Positions 25,046 through 32,740 of a stretch of 64,000 bases of DNA are shown in pieces. The stretch spans positions 1-64,000 of the forward strand of contig DALYJJ010000014.1 in assembly GCA_031969915.1 (NCBI GenBank). Reading direction: 5' to 3'. Numbering within the stretch: position 1 is the first letter of the stretch; the number at the start of each line of letters is the position of its first letter. A program made the translations under genes and the position numbers. Source of the stretch: DALYJJ01 sp031969915 (GTDB lineage: Bacteria > Acidobacteriota > Terriglobia > Bryobacterales > Bryobacteraceae). The notes beneath the pieces are model-generated. The model had not been told where the DNA came from. It was given only the letters and a program-made list of their open reading frames with translations, and ran no database searches.

Positions 25046-25809
25046 GCTTCCCGCAGGTCGGACATCGCGGACACAAACTCGTCCGCCGAAACGCCCTCGA
25101 AGACCGCTTGCAGCCTTCGAAGCGTATCCGGCAGCGGCGAATCATCGAGCACCACGAATTCGTCCGCCTCGAACGCCTTCATCACCCATTGGGCATCCAC
25201 ACGGTTCCAAACGCCCCGTCCAAATAGCCGGAGTCTGCCGCCGAGCAGGTGCGGGCCCAGTCTCCTTGCCAACTCGACGCTGACCACGCAGCGGAGCTCC
25301 CCGCCGGAATCTCCCAGCAGCCGTACGTTGATCGATTCGTCCTTGCCGGCGATCGAAAAAACGCGCCCATCGATGCTGCCGCTTCTGCTCACGGGCCCGA
25401 TAACCTCCTGCGCCGCGCGCCGGCGCCCAGGGAACTCCAGGAGCTTCGTCCGCCCGACGAAGAGCTCCCCGATCGCGTTGTCCTCCGCCAGCAGATCGTC
25501 CAGCCGCGCATGGGCGGCCATCGAGCTCCTTGGGGCCGTTCGCTCAGCAACCGCGCGCGCACGTTCCAGGACTTTGGGCGCCGCGGGCGGATCCGCGAGC
25601 GCGATCAGATGGGCCGAGCCCGCGGCGACCCTCGAAAAATGGAGGTTCGCATCGCTCCCAAGCATCGCCGCGAGTTCTTCAAGGTAGCGGGCCAGGCGCG
25701 CCATTGGCAGCGTCTCCGGCGTGAACACGTCGATCTTCAGGCTGACCTGCTCCGGCTTCACCCGCCAAGCTTCGCCTCGCGCCTTCGGCAACCCGCCCCC
25801 TCCCTTCAT
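25042..25809 (-). CDS. hypothetical protein coupled to PIN-domain gene
   Basis: A 255-residue soluble protein with no domain I recognise. The N-terminal half (VSLKIDVFTPETLPMARLARYLEELAAMLGS, HFSRVAAGSAHLIALAD) and middle part (GSIDGRVFSIAGKDESINVRLLG) look alpha/beta, and the C-terminus is acidic. It sits directly upstream of, and overlaps, the PIN gene, which is the place of an antitoxin, but it is far longer than VapB-type antitoxins and shows no AbrB, RHH or Phd motif at its N-terminus. A role as immunity or partner protein is inferred from position alone. Confidence 0.7.
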   Translation of the reverse strand: MKGGGGLPKARGEAWRVKPEQVSLKIDVFTPETLPMARLARYLEELAAMLGSDANLHFSRVAAGSAHLIALADPPAAPKVLERARAVAERTAPRSSMAAHARLDDLLAEDNAIGELFVGRTKLLEFPGRRRAAQEVIGPVSRSGSIDGRVFSIAGKDESINVRLLGDSGGELRCVVSVELARRLGPHLLGGRLRLFGRGVWNRVDAQWVMKAFEADEFVVLDDSPLPDTLRRLQAVFEGVSADEFVSAMSDLREA

Positions 25810-25832
25810 CCCTCGCTTTCAGTTGGTCACCC

Positions 25833-28169
25833 TCACCGCATCTGCGCGTCCACTTCCTCCAGCCAGTCCGGCCGCTTCAATACCTCGCGTGGGCGGCTGC
25901 CGTCCGGAGGCCCGATGATCCCTTCGCGGTACATCATATCCAGAATCCGCGCGGCGCGCCCGTAGCCCAACCGCAGCCTGCGTTGCAGCGTCGAGGTCGA
26001 GGCTTTGCCCATCTCCAGCACTACGCGCACCGCGTCCTGGTACATCGGGTCCTCTTCGCCGTCGAACTGTTCCTCGGCGCCCTCTTCTTCGTCGCCCGGA
26101 GGCGCCAGCAGGAAGGTCTGGTCGTACTCCGGCGGCGCCTGCTCCTTCCAGAATTCCACCACCCGGTTGATCTCCACTTCCGTCACAAAGGCCCCGTGTA
26201 CGCGCACCAGCCGCGATGAACCGGGCGGCAGAAACAGCATGTCGCCGCGCCCCAGCAGGTGCTCCGCGCCCATCGAATCGAGCGCCGTGCGCGAATCGAC
26301 GCGGGTCGCCACACGGAAGCTGATCCGCGCCGGGAAGTTCGCCTTGATCAGACCCGTGATCACGTCCACGCTCGGGCGCTGCGTCGCCAGCACCAGGTGC
26401 ATGCCCACCGCGCGCGCCATCTGCGCCAGCCGTGTCACGGACTCTTCCACGCCCTGGCGTTCCAGCATCATCAGGTCCGCCAGCTCGTCGATGATGATCA
26501 GAATGTACGGCAGCGGCCGCAGGTCCTCTTCCTGCTCCTGGCTCAGATCGTCTTCGAACAAGCTCCGAGGCTCGTTCTGCAACTGCCGCATCTTGCGGTT
26601 GAACTGGTCGATGTTCCGAACGCCCTGCGAGGCCAGCAGTTTCAGACGCCGCTCCATCTCGTGCACCGCGTTGCGCAACGCGTTGGTCGCCTTCTTCGGG
26701 TCCGTGATCACCGGCGTCAGCAAGTGCGGGATGCCTTCGTACAAGCCCATCTCCAGCCGCTTCGGGTCCACCATGATCATCCGGACTTCGTCCGGTGTCG
26801 ACTTGTAGAGAACCGACATGATGAGCGTGTTGAGCATCACGCTCTTGCCCGACCCGGTGGAGCCCGCGATCAGCACATGAGGCATCGTCTCGAGCGATGC
26901 CACCTTGATCCGCCCGTTCGCGTCCTTGCCCATCGAAATCGAAAGCCGCGACTCCGCCTTGTGGAACTCGTCCGATTCCAGGATCTGCCGAAGGCTGATC
27001 ACTTCCATCTTCGAGTTCGGCACTTCAATGCCCACCGTCGGCTTGCCCGGAATGCGCTCAATGATGATCGACTCCGCCTGCAATCCCAGGCACAGATCCT
27101 CGGTCAGCGTCGTGATCCGGCTGTACTTGATCCCCGCTTCGGGCTTGAACTCGAAGGTCGTCACCACCGGCCCAGGGTTGATCTGCACCACCGAGCCGAA
27201 CACGTTGAACTCCTCGAACTTCGCCTTGATCCGCGCCGCCGTGTCCTTCAGTTCCTGGCTGTCGTAGCCGTTGCGTGCCGGCGGCTCGTTCAACAGCGAC
27301 GTCGAGGGTAGCTCATACACCCGCGCCTGGCGCACCGGCGGGCCCGCCTGCACGGGAGCGGCAAAGGCCGGGGGCGGCGGGGGCGCCGGCGCGGGCTCCT
27401 CCAGCATGCGAATCGGAATTTCCTCTTCCTCCGGCCCCTCTTCGAGATCCTCGCCCGGCTCCTCGGGTTGCTCCATCCGCTCCGTCGGCGCTTCGTCCCA
27501 CGGTGCGTCGTCATCTCCAATCGGCGCTTCGAGCACCGTCGTGACCTCCGGATCCGCGGCCGCCCGCGCCCGCGCGGGTTTCGCGGGACGCCGCAGCTTG
27601 ATCCGTACCTTCGAGAGAAAGGCGATCGGCCGCGACAGCCACGCCGATAACACCGCCATCGAAAACTTCGAAACCAGGTAGAGCGAAATCAGAATCGCGG
27701 TCGCCGTGAACAGCAGCGCCCCGGTGGTGTTCATCGCCTCCACCAGCACCGCGGCGAACAGCACCCCGAGCGTGCCTCCGGCCGGAATCACGCCGCCGAT
27801 GGGGCGAAAGTCCGGACCCATTGAGAGCGCGGCCGACACGAACGCCACCAGGCTCAGCGCACCGAACAGTTTCACCAGCGGCGCTTCCACCGGTCGCGAG
27901 CGGAACCACCGCCAGGAAAGCAACAGGGCGAGGATGGGAAGGGCGAAGGCTCCCAGACCAAAGAGCTGCAGCAATAGGTCGGCAAGGTGTGCGCCGACCC
28001 GGCCGGTCAGGTTCTCTGGCTTGTGGAGCGGCGGAGCGGCCGTGTTCCAAGACGCGTCACCCGGATGATACGTGGCGAGCGCCGCCGCAAGGAAGATGCC
28101 GGCGAATAGATACACAAACCCGACGGCTTCGTTGAGCCTTGGGCGTTGGGAGGGTCCCAATAGATTCAT
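25833..28169 (-). CDS. ftsK: DNA translocase FtsK/SpoIIIE
   Basis: A 778-residue septal DNA pump that clears and helps resolve chromosomes at division. Four membrane helices lie in the first 190 residues, followed by a Pro/Glu-rich linker (about 225-310), the alpha/beta motor with Walker A GSTGSGKS at about residue 436 and Walker B ILIIIDELADLMM, and a C-terminal gamma winged helix (VLEMGKASTSTLQRRLRLGYGRAARILDMM) that reads KOPS-like sites. The start ATG 28169 (MNLLGPSQRP) is preferred over the longer open frame from 28292, which enters the uppP gene. It follows uppP by 5 bases. Confidence 0.95.
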   Translation of the reverse strand: MNLLGPSQRPRLNEAVGFVYLFAGIFLAAALATYHPGDASWNTAAPPLHKPENLTGRVGAHLADLLLQLFGLGAFALPILALLLSWRWFRSRPVEAPLVKLFGALSLVAFVSAALSMGPDFRPIGGVIPAGGTLGVLFAAVLVEAMNTTGALLFTATAILISLYLVSKFSMAVLSAWLSRPIAFLSKVRIKLRRPAKPARARAAADPEVTTVLEAPIGDDDAPWDEAPTERMEQPEEPGEDLEEGPEEEEIPIRMLEEPAPAPPPPPAFAAPVQAGPPVRQARVYELPSTSLLNEPPARNGYDSQELKDTAARIKAKFEEFNVFGSVVQINPGPVVTTFEFKPEAGIKYSRITTLTEDLCLGLQAESIIIERIPGKPTVGIEVPNSKMEVISLRQILESDEFHKAESRLSISMGKDANGRIKVASLETMPHVLIAGSTGSGKSVMLNTLIMSVLYKSTPDEVRMIMVDPKRLEMGLYEGIPHLLTPVITDPKKATNALRNAVHEMERRLKLLASQGVRNIDQFNRKMRQLQNEPRSLFEDDLSQEQEEDLRPLPYILIIIDELADLMMLERQGVEESVTRLAQMARAVGMHLVLATQRPSVDVITGLIKANFPARISFRVATRVDSRTALDSMGAEHLLGRGDMLFLPPGSSRLVRVHGAFVTEVEINRVVEFWKEQAPPEYDQTFLLAPPGDEEEGAEEQFDGEEDPMYQDAVRVVLEMGKASTSTLQRRLRLGYGRAARILDMMYREGIIGPPDGSRPREVLKRPDWLEEVDAQMR

Positions 28170-28174
28170 GCCGC

Positions 28175-28993
28175 CTAGCGGCGGAGAAGAGCCAGAGCGA
28201 TTACCAGTATGCCAAAAACAATCCGGTAGAGCACGAAGAATCGTAGCGTGTGGTGGCGCAGCCAGCGCAAGAAGAACGCGATCACCAGGCAACCCGTCAC
28301 CGCGCTAACCGCGATCCCCACCACGAAGTCCAGGCGCTGCCCCGCCGGAACGCCGCCCATCTTGTACAGGTCGTAGAACGCGCTCGCCGCCGCCGCGGTG
28401 ATCGCCGGCGTCGAGAGCAGGAAGGAGAAGCGCGCTCCCGATGGCCGGTCGAAGCCCCGGAACATCGCCGCAGTGATCGTGATCCCGCTGCGCGAAGTGC
28501 CCGGGATGATCGCCACCGCCTGCGCGATTCCGATGGTCATCGCGTCCAGCAGCGTGACATCCCCGATGTGCTTCGTGTGGCGGCTGTAGCGCTCCGTCAG
28601 CCACATCAGCATCCCCACCACAATCAGCATCGTTCCCATCACAAACGGGCTCCGCCAGTTGGTCTCCGCCTGGTGCTTGAACACAAAGCCGAAGAAGCCG
28701 ATGGGCAGCGAGGCGGCCGCCAGCAGCCACAAAAGCCGTGGATTCTGTTTCAGCTCCGGGTCGCTTCCCCATTGCAGCCCGAAGCCCTGCGCGGCCACCT
28801 GCATCCAGTCCCGGAAGAAATAGATGAGCACCGCCGCCAAGGTCCCGAAATGCAGCGCGATGTCGAACGTCAGCCCCTGATCCCGCCATCCCAGCAGCCA
28901 CGGCGCCAGCGCGAGGTGCGCCGAACTACTGATCGGTAAAAACTCCGTGAAGCCTTGCACTACCGCCAGAAGGATCACTTGATAAAGAGGCAT
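28175..28993 (-). CDS. uppP: undecaprenyl-diphosphatase (bacitracin resistance family)
   Basis: A 272-residue polytopic membrane enzyme that dephosphorylates undecaprenyl pyrophosphate to recycle the lipid carrier for wall and polysaccharide synthesis. The two signature blocks are intact: QGFTEFLPISSSAHL (catalytic Glu and Ser) and PGTSRSGITIT (catalytic Arg and Ser). About seven to eight helices follow the family pattern. Start ATG 28993 is 34 bases from the divergent pyk start. It is likely cotranscribed with ftsK downstream. Confidence 0.96.
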   Translation of the reverse strand: MPLYQVILLAVVQGFTEFLPISSSAHLALAPWLLGWRDQGLTFDIALHFGTLAAVLIYFFRDWMQVAAQGFGLQWGSDPELKQNPRLLWLLAAASLPIGFFGFVFKHQAETNWRSPFVMGTMLIVVGMLMWLTERYSRHTKHIGDVTLLDAMTIGIAQAVAIIPGTSRSGITITAAMFRGFDRPSGARFSFLLSTPAITAAAASAFYDLYKMGGVPAGQRLDFVVGIAVSAVTGCLVIAFFLRWLRHHTLRFFVLYRIVFGILVIALALLRR

Positions 28994-29027
28994 AATGGGG
29001 GAACGTCCCAATCCTAACCCAGTCCCC

Positions 29028-30452
29028 ATGCCGAACACCAAAATTGTCGCCACTCTTGGCCCGTCCAGCGATTCGCCCGAAGTGATCCGCGGCCTCTTTC
29101 AGGCCGGTGTCGACGTGTTCCGGCTCAACGCCTCCCATGGCACCCAGGAAGACCACGTGAAGCGAGTGAAGCTCGTCCGCGAGATTGCCGACGAGATGAA
29201 GATCGCCGTCGGTATCCTCCTCGATCTCCAGGGCCCCAAAATCCGCCTCGGCCGCTTTGAGGGCGGGCGCGCGCACATCGCCACCGGCGGCGTCTTCACC
29301 CTCACCACTGAGGAGGTGCTCGGCAACGCGGAGATCGCCTCCACCAGCTACGTCGACTTCGCCAAGGACGTCCGCGAAGGCGATCGCGTGTTGCTCGCCG
29401 ACGGCAGCGTCGAACTCCGCGTGCTCGAAACCGACGGCGTCGCCGCGGCGAAGCTCGAAGTGGTCACCGGCGGCTGGGTCGGCGATCGCAAAGGGATGAA
29501 CCTGCCCGGCGTCCAGGTCAGCACTCCTTCGCTCACCCGCAAGGACATGTCCGATCTGCAGATGGGCCTCGAAGCCGGCATCGATTTTGTCGCCCTCTCC
29601 TTTGTGCGCCGCCCCAACGACGTGTTGCGCCTCCGCCTGTTCCTCGAAGAAAAAGACGCCCACGTGCCCATCGTCGCCAAGATCGAGAAACCGGAAGCCT
29701 GGCAGAACCTCGACGACATCCTTAGCGAGTCCGACGGCGTCATGGTCGCCCGCGGCGACCTCGGCGTCGAGCTCGCCCTCGAACGCGTCCCCTTCATTCA
29801 GAAGTCGATCATCGAACGCGCCCGCCTCCACGGCAAGTTCGTCATCACCGCCACGCAGATGCTCGAATCGATGATCGAAAACCCCTTCCCCACCCGCGCC
29901 GAAGTCAGCGATGTCGCCAACGCCATCTACGACGGCACCGACGCCGTCATGCTCTCCGCCGAAACCTCCGCCGGCAAGTACCCCGTTGACGCCGCCCGCA
30001 TGATGGACCGCATCGCGGGCGAAGCCGAGGTGTCCATTCGCTCCCAAGGCTACAAGGACCCCCCGTACAAGGACCATCCCACGCACGCCGAAATCGTCGC
30101 CGACTCGGCCTACCGCGCCGCCCGTTCCGCGGGTGTCGCCGCCATCGTCGTCTTCACCGCCAGCGGCTTCAGCGCCCGGCTCATCGCCCGCTACCGCCCC
30201 CCCGTCCCCATCTTCGCCTTCACCCCCAGCCAGACCACCGCCCGCCAGCTTTCCCTTATCTATGGCGTGTTCCCCTTCCTCGCCCAACACGTCAAATCCA
30301 CCGACGAGATGATGAACCAGATGGACCGCACTCTAATCGAATCGCGCGCCCTCAAGCCGCGCGATAGCGTCGTCTTCGTCGCCGGCCAGCCCATCGGCCG
30401 CACCGGCTCCACCAACCTCATGAAGCTCCACCGGCTGGGCGAAGCCCGTTAG
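29028..30452 (+). CDS. pyk: pyruvate kinase
   Basis: This catalyses phosphoenolpyruvate plus ADP to pyruvate plus ATP, the last step of glycolysis. At 474 residues it has the A/B/C domain plan: KIVATLGPSS, FRLNASHG, DLQGPKIRLG, the active-site block IVAKIEKPEAW with the catalytic Lys, DGVMVARGDLGVEL, ATQMLESMIENPFPTRAEVSDVANA and the allosteric C-domain (FTASGFSARLIARYRP). I chose ATG 29028 because homology starts there; ATG 28995 would add 11 residues of Asn/Pro-rich sequence. Confidence 0.97.
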   Translation: MPNTKIVATLGPSSDSPEVIRGLFQAGVDVFRLNASHGTQEDHVKRVKLVREIADEMKIAVGILLDLQGPKIRLGRFEGGRAHIATGGVFTLTTEEVLGNAEIASTSYVDFAKDVREGDRVLLADGSVELRVLETDGVAAAKLEVVTGGWVGDRKGMNLPGVQVSTPSLTRKDMSDLQMGLEAGIDFVALSFVRRPNDVLRLRLFLEEKDAHVPIVAKIEKPEAWQNLDDILSESDGVMVARGDLGVELALERVPFIQKSIIERARLHGKFVITATQMLESMIENPFPTRAEVSDVANAIYDGTDAVMLSAETSAGKYPVDAARMMDRIAGEAEVSIRSQGYKDPPYKDHPTHAEIVADSAYRAARSAGVAAIVVFTASGFSARLIARYRPPVPIFAFTPSQTTARQLSLIYGVFPFLAQHVKSTDEMMNQMDRTLIESRALKPRDSVVFVAGQPIGRTGSTNLMKLHRLGEAR

Positions 30453-30748
30453 GGCTGGCGCTGGGGCGCCAGGCCGCCGGAGCCGTCGGTCCGATCGGGA
30501 TCGGAGGAGGGAGGTACGTTCTTGCGTGGTCTCCGCGCTTGCACCGTGTGGCGCACCTCGGGTTTCACCAGTTCGTGCAGGTTGACCAGCGCGTTGCCGA
30601 GTGCGTCGGGCCTTGCGCGCCGGCGGGCATAGAAGATCCAGCCTTTGTCCTCCAGCCAGAGCGCGAGCCGATGCAACGCGTACAGGCAAACCGCGGCCGC
30701 GGCGAGCGCGAAGCACGCCGTGGCCGCGGGGCTTGCCCAAAACTGCAC
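30449..30748 (-). CDS. small membrane-anchored hypothetical protein
   Basis: A 99-residue protein with one N-terminal hydrophobic helix (about 10-33, ACFALAAAAVCLYALHRLALWL) and a basic, disordered C-terminal tail. WLEDKGWIFYARRRARPDALGNALVNLHELVKPEV is the best-formed part. It lies 8 bases after etfA on the minus strand, so it may be the last gene of the etf transcript, and its stop shares bases with the pyk stop on the other strand. No family recognised. Confidence 0.6.
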   Translation of the reverse strand: MQFWASPAATACFALAAAAVCLYALHRLALWLEDKGWIFYARRRARPDALGNALVNLHELVKPEVRHTVQARRPRKNVPPSSDPDRTDGSGGLAPQRQP

Positions 30749-30756
30749 GGGCGTGA

Positions 30757-31731
30757 CTACCCTTTCTTCAATTCGGCGGTGAGGGCGGGTACTACTTCGA
30801 ACAAGTCGCCCACGACGCCGATGTCCGCGATCTCGAAAATCGGCGCGTTGGGGTCCTTGTTGATGGCGACGATGGTCTTCGCGCCCTTCATGCCGACTAG
30901 GTGTTGAATCGCGCCGGAGATCCCGACCGCCAGGTACATCTTGGGGGCGACGGTCTGGCCCGACGAGCCGACCTGGCGTTCCATGGGGAGCCAGCCCGCG
31001 TCGCAGATCGGGCGGGAGGCCGCGAGCTCGGCCTTCAGCGCCGACGCCAACTCCTCCACCATCCCAATATTGTCCTTCTCCTTGATGCCGCGGCCTACCG
31101 AGACGATGATCTCGGCGGCCGTCAGATCGACCGCGCGCGCGGACTCGCGGAACGGAGGCTCCGGCTTGGAGCGAATCTGCGAGGCGTCGAGGGCGACAGC
31201 GAAGGCCTCCACCGGCGCCGAACCCGCCTCCACCGTGTCGCCGCGATAGGCGCCGGCCTGGAGGGAGACAAACTGCGGTCCGTCACCGGCTACCCGCACA
31301 TCGCCGTTCAGCTTGCCCTGGAAGAGCAGCCGGACGAACACGAACCCTCCGCCATCCACCTTGACTTTGGTCACGTCGCTGATCAGCACGCGCCCGAAGC
31401 GGGTGGCCAGTTTCGGAGCGAAGTCGCGAACCTGGTACGTGTGGGGCAGCAGGACGATGGCCGGCGCCGCCTGTTTGACCACCTGCTCCGCGGCGGCGGT
31501 GAAGCCGTCGGGCGTGTATTCGCCGAGCAGGGCGTGATCGGCGGCGTAGACCTTTTCAAGCTTTTTGCCAGCCAGTTCCTGCGCGAGCGCGCCGATGCCG
31601 CTGCCGAGTACCGCCGCCGAGCAGCCCGCGCCAAGGGCGGCGGCGATCTCCTGGCCGGCGGCCAGGGTCTCCCAACTCATCTTGTTCCAAGCGCCGCCGC
31701 GCTGTTCGAGAATCACCAGTACGCCGCTCAT
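30757..31731 (-). CDS. etfA: electron transfer flavoprotein alpha subunit
   Basis: EtfA is the FAD-binding subunit of the heterodimer that takes electrons from acyl-CoA dehydrogenases to ETF:quinone oxidoreductase. At 324 residues it has the variable N-terminal domain (VLVILEQRGGAWNKMSWETLAAG) and the conserved C-terminal FAD domain: IIVSVGRGIKEKDNI, LPMERQVGSSGQTVAPKMYLAVGISGAIQHLVGM and TIVAINKDPNAPIFEIADIGVVGD. It overlaps etfB by ATGA (31728-31731). Confidence 0.97.
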   Translation of the reverse strand: MSGVLVILEQRGGAWNKMSWETLAAGQEIAAALGAGCSAAVLGSGIGALAQELAGKKLEKVYAADHALLGEYTPDGFTAAAEQVVKQAAPAIVLLPHTYQVRDFAPKLATRFGRVLISDVTKVKVDGGGFVFVRLLFQGKLNGDVRVAGDGPQFVSLQAGAYRGDTVEAGSAPVEAFAVALDASQIRSKPEPPFRESARAVDLTAAEIIVSVGRGIKEKDNIGMVEELASALKAELAASRPICDAGWLPMERQVGSSGQTVAPKMYLAVGISGAIQHLVGMKGAKTIVAINKDPNAPIFEIADIGVVGDLFEVVPALTAELKKG

Positions 31732-32498
31732 ATGACACGCACCTCGAATTTGAGCTTCTCCACCAGCTTCGCCGCCACTTCCGCGGGCGGCCCTTCGAGC
31801 AACTGCGTCTGCTTGGACTTCTGCGGGACGTAGATCTTCTCCACCGCGGCGGCCGTGTTGGCCGCGACGCCCAGGGCGCCCGCCGAGAGTTGCTTCACTT
31901 CCTTGCTCTTGGCCTTCTTAATGCCCATCAGCGTGGCGTACCGCAGCTTGTTGATACCGGACTGAATGGTGAGCACGGCGGGCAGCGGCATGCCGATGTA
32001 CTGGAACCATCCGTCTTCCAACTCGCGCTTGACGCGGATGCCGCCATCGGTCTTCTCCACCTGCATGATGATCGTCGAGTGCGACCATCCGAGGAGTTCG
32101 GCCATCACCACGCCGGTCTGGCCGGAGCCGAGGTCGTCGCTCTGCAAGCCGGTGAGGACCAGGTCCGGGCTCTCCGCGGCAACCGCCTTGGCGAGCAGTT
32201 GGGCGACGCCGAGGGGGCCCAGGCCGGTCAGGCTCTCCTCCTCGATGTGCAGGGCGCGGTCGGCGCCTTTCGCGAGCGCTTCCCGAATGGTTTGCGCCGC
32301 GCCCGCCGGGCCGAGGCACACCACCACCACTTCACCGCCATGCTTTTCCTTGATCTGTAAACCTTCTTCGAGCGCGTAGGCATCCGGTTCGTTGATCTCG
32401 AAGGTCAGGTCGTCTTCTTGAATCCATGTCCCCGAGCCGTTCACTCGCAGCACCGAGTCCCGCGCGGGTACCTGCTTGATGGCCACTATGATTTTCAT
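31728..32498 (-). CDS. etfB: electron transfer flavoprotein beta subunit
   Basis: The 256-residue partner of EtfA, containing the AMP site. Characteristic sequence: MKIIVAIKQVPARDS at the start, NEPDAYALEEGLQIKE, VLTGLQSDDLGSGQTG, and the C-terminal GIKKAKSKEVKQL block. I chose ATG 32498 over the open frame from 32555. A TATACT box lies 45 bases upstream. Dehydrogenase partners are not in this window. Confidence 0.96.
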   Translation of the reverse strand: MKIIVAIKQVPARDSVLRVNGSGTWIQEDDLTFEINEPDAYALEEGLQIKEKHGGEVVVVCLGPAGAAQTIREALAKGADRALHIEEESLTGLGPLGVAQLLAKAVAAESPDLVLTGLQSDDLGSGQTGVVMAELLGWSHSTIIMQVEKTDGGIRVKRELEDGWFQYIGMPLPAVLTIQSGINKLRYATLMGIKKAKSKEVKQLSAGALGVAANTAAAVEKIYVPQKSKQTQLLEGPPAEVAAKLVEKLKFEVRVI

Positions 32499-32542
32499 GG
32501 GATCGACACCGGGTCTCGCATCCGAGCCTCCCGATACCGCCA

Positions 32543-32548
32543 AGTATA
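32543..32548 (-). promoter_or_regulatory. candidate -10 box of etfBA
   Basis: TATACT on the minus strand, 45 bases before the etfB ATG, in an otherwise GC-rich stretch. No convincing -35 element is seen at 16-18 bp, so the promoter is only suggested. Confidence 0.35.
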
Positions 32549-32654
32549 CCTCCACCGGAAGTTGGGGACGGTGCGCGGCGCGACGCGTTGGAAGTGCTTT
32601 TCCTGGGGCTTTCGCTCAGGGCCGGCCGGGGCGTGCGCAGCACCGCGCCCGCCT

Positions 32655-32697
32655 TGTGACCGCAGTCACGGCCCCGCGGGACGGGCCCTGTTACTCT
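32655..32697 (+). promoter_or_regulatory. Crp/Fnr-type site and -10 box upstream of norZ
   Basis: TGTGACCGCAGTCACG (32655-32670) contains the perfect palindrome GTGAC-CGCA-GTCAC, close to the TGTGA-N6-TCACA Crp consensus. Its centre is at 32662.5. TACTCT at 32692-32697 is exactly where a -10 box should be if the site is centred at -41.5 (start at 32704), the class II activator position. The nitric oxide reductase gene starts at 32741. Which Crp/Fnr family member binds is unknown. Confidence 0.55.
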
Positions 32698-32740
32698 TCC
32701 ATCGAACCGGCGTTTTCGCCTGTCCAGCGAGGGAGCACTC

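Noticed and set aside
32561..32571. GTTGGGGACGG as another REP copy
   Set aside because: Only the short GGGGACGG core matches; the rest of the 26-mer is absent.
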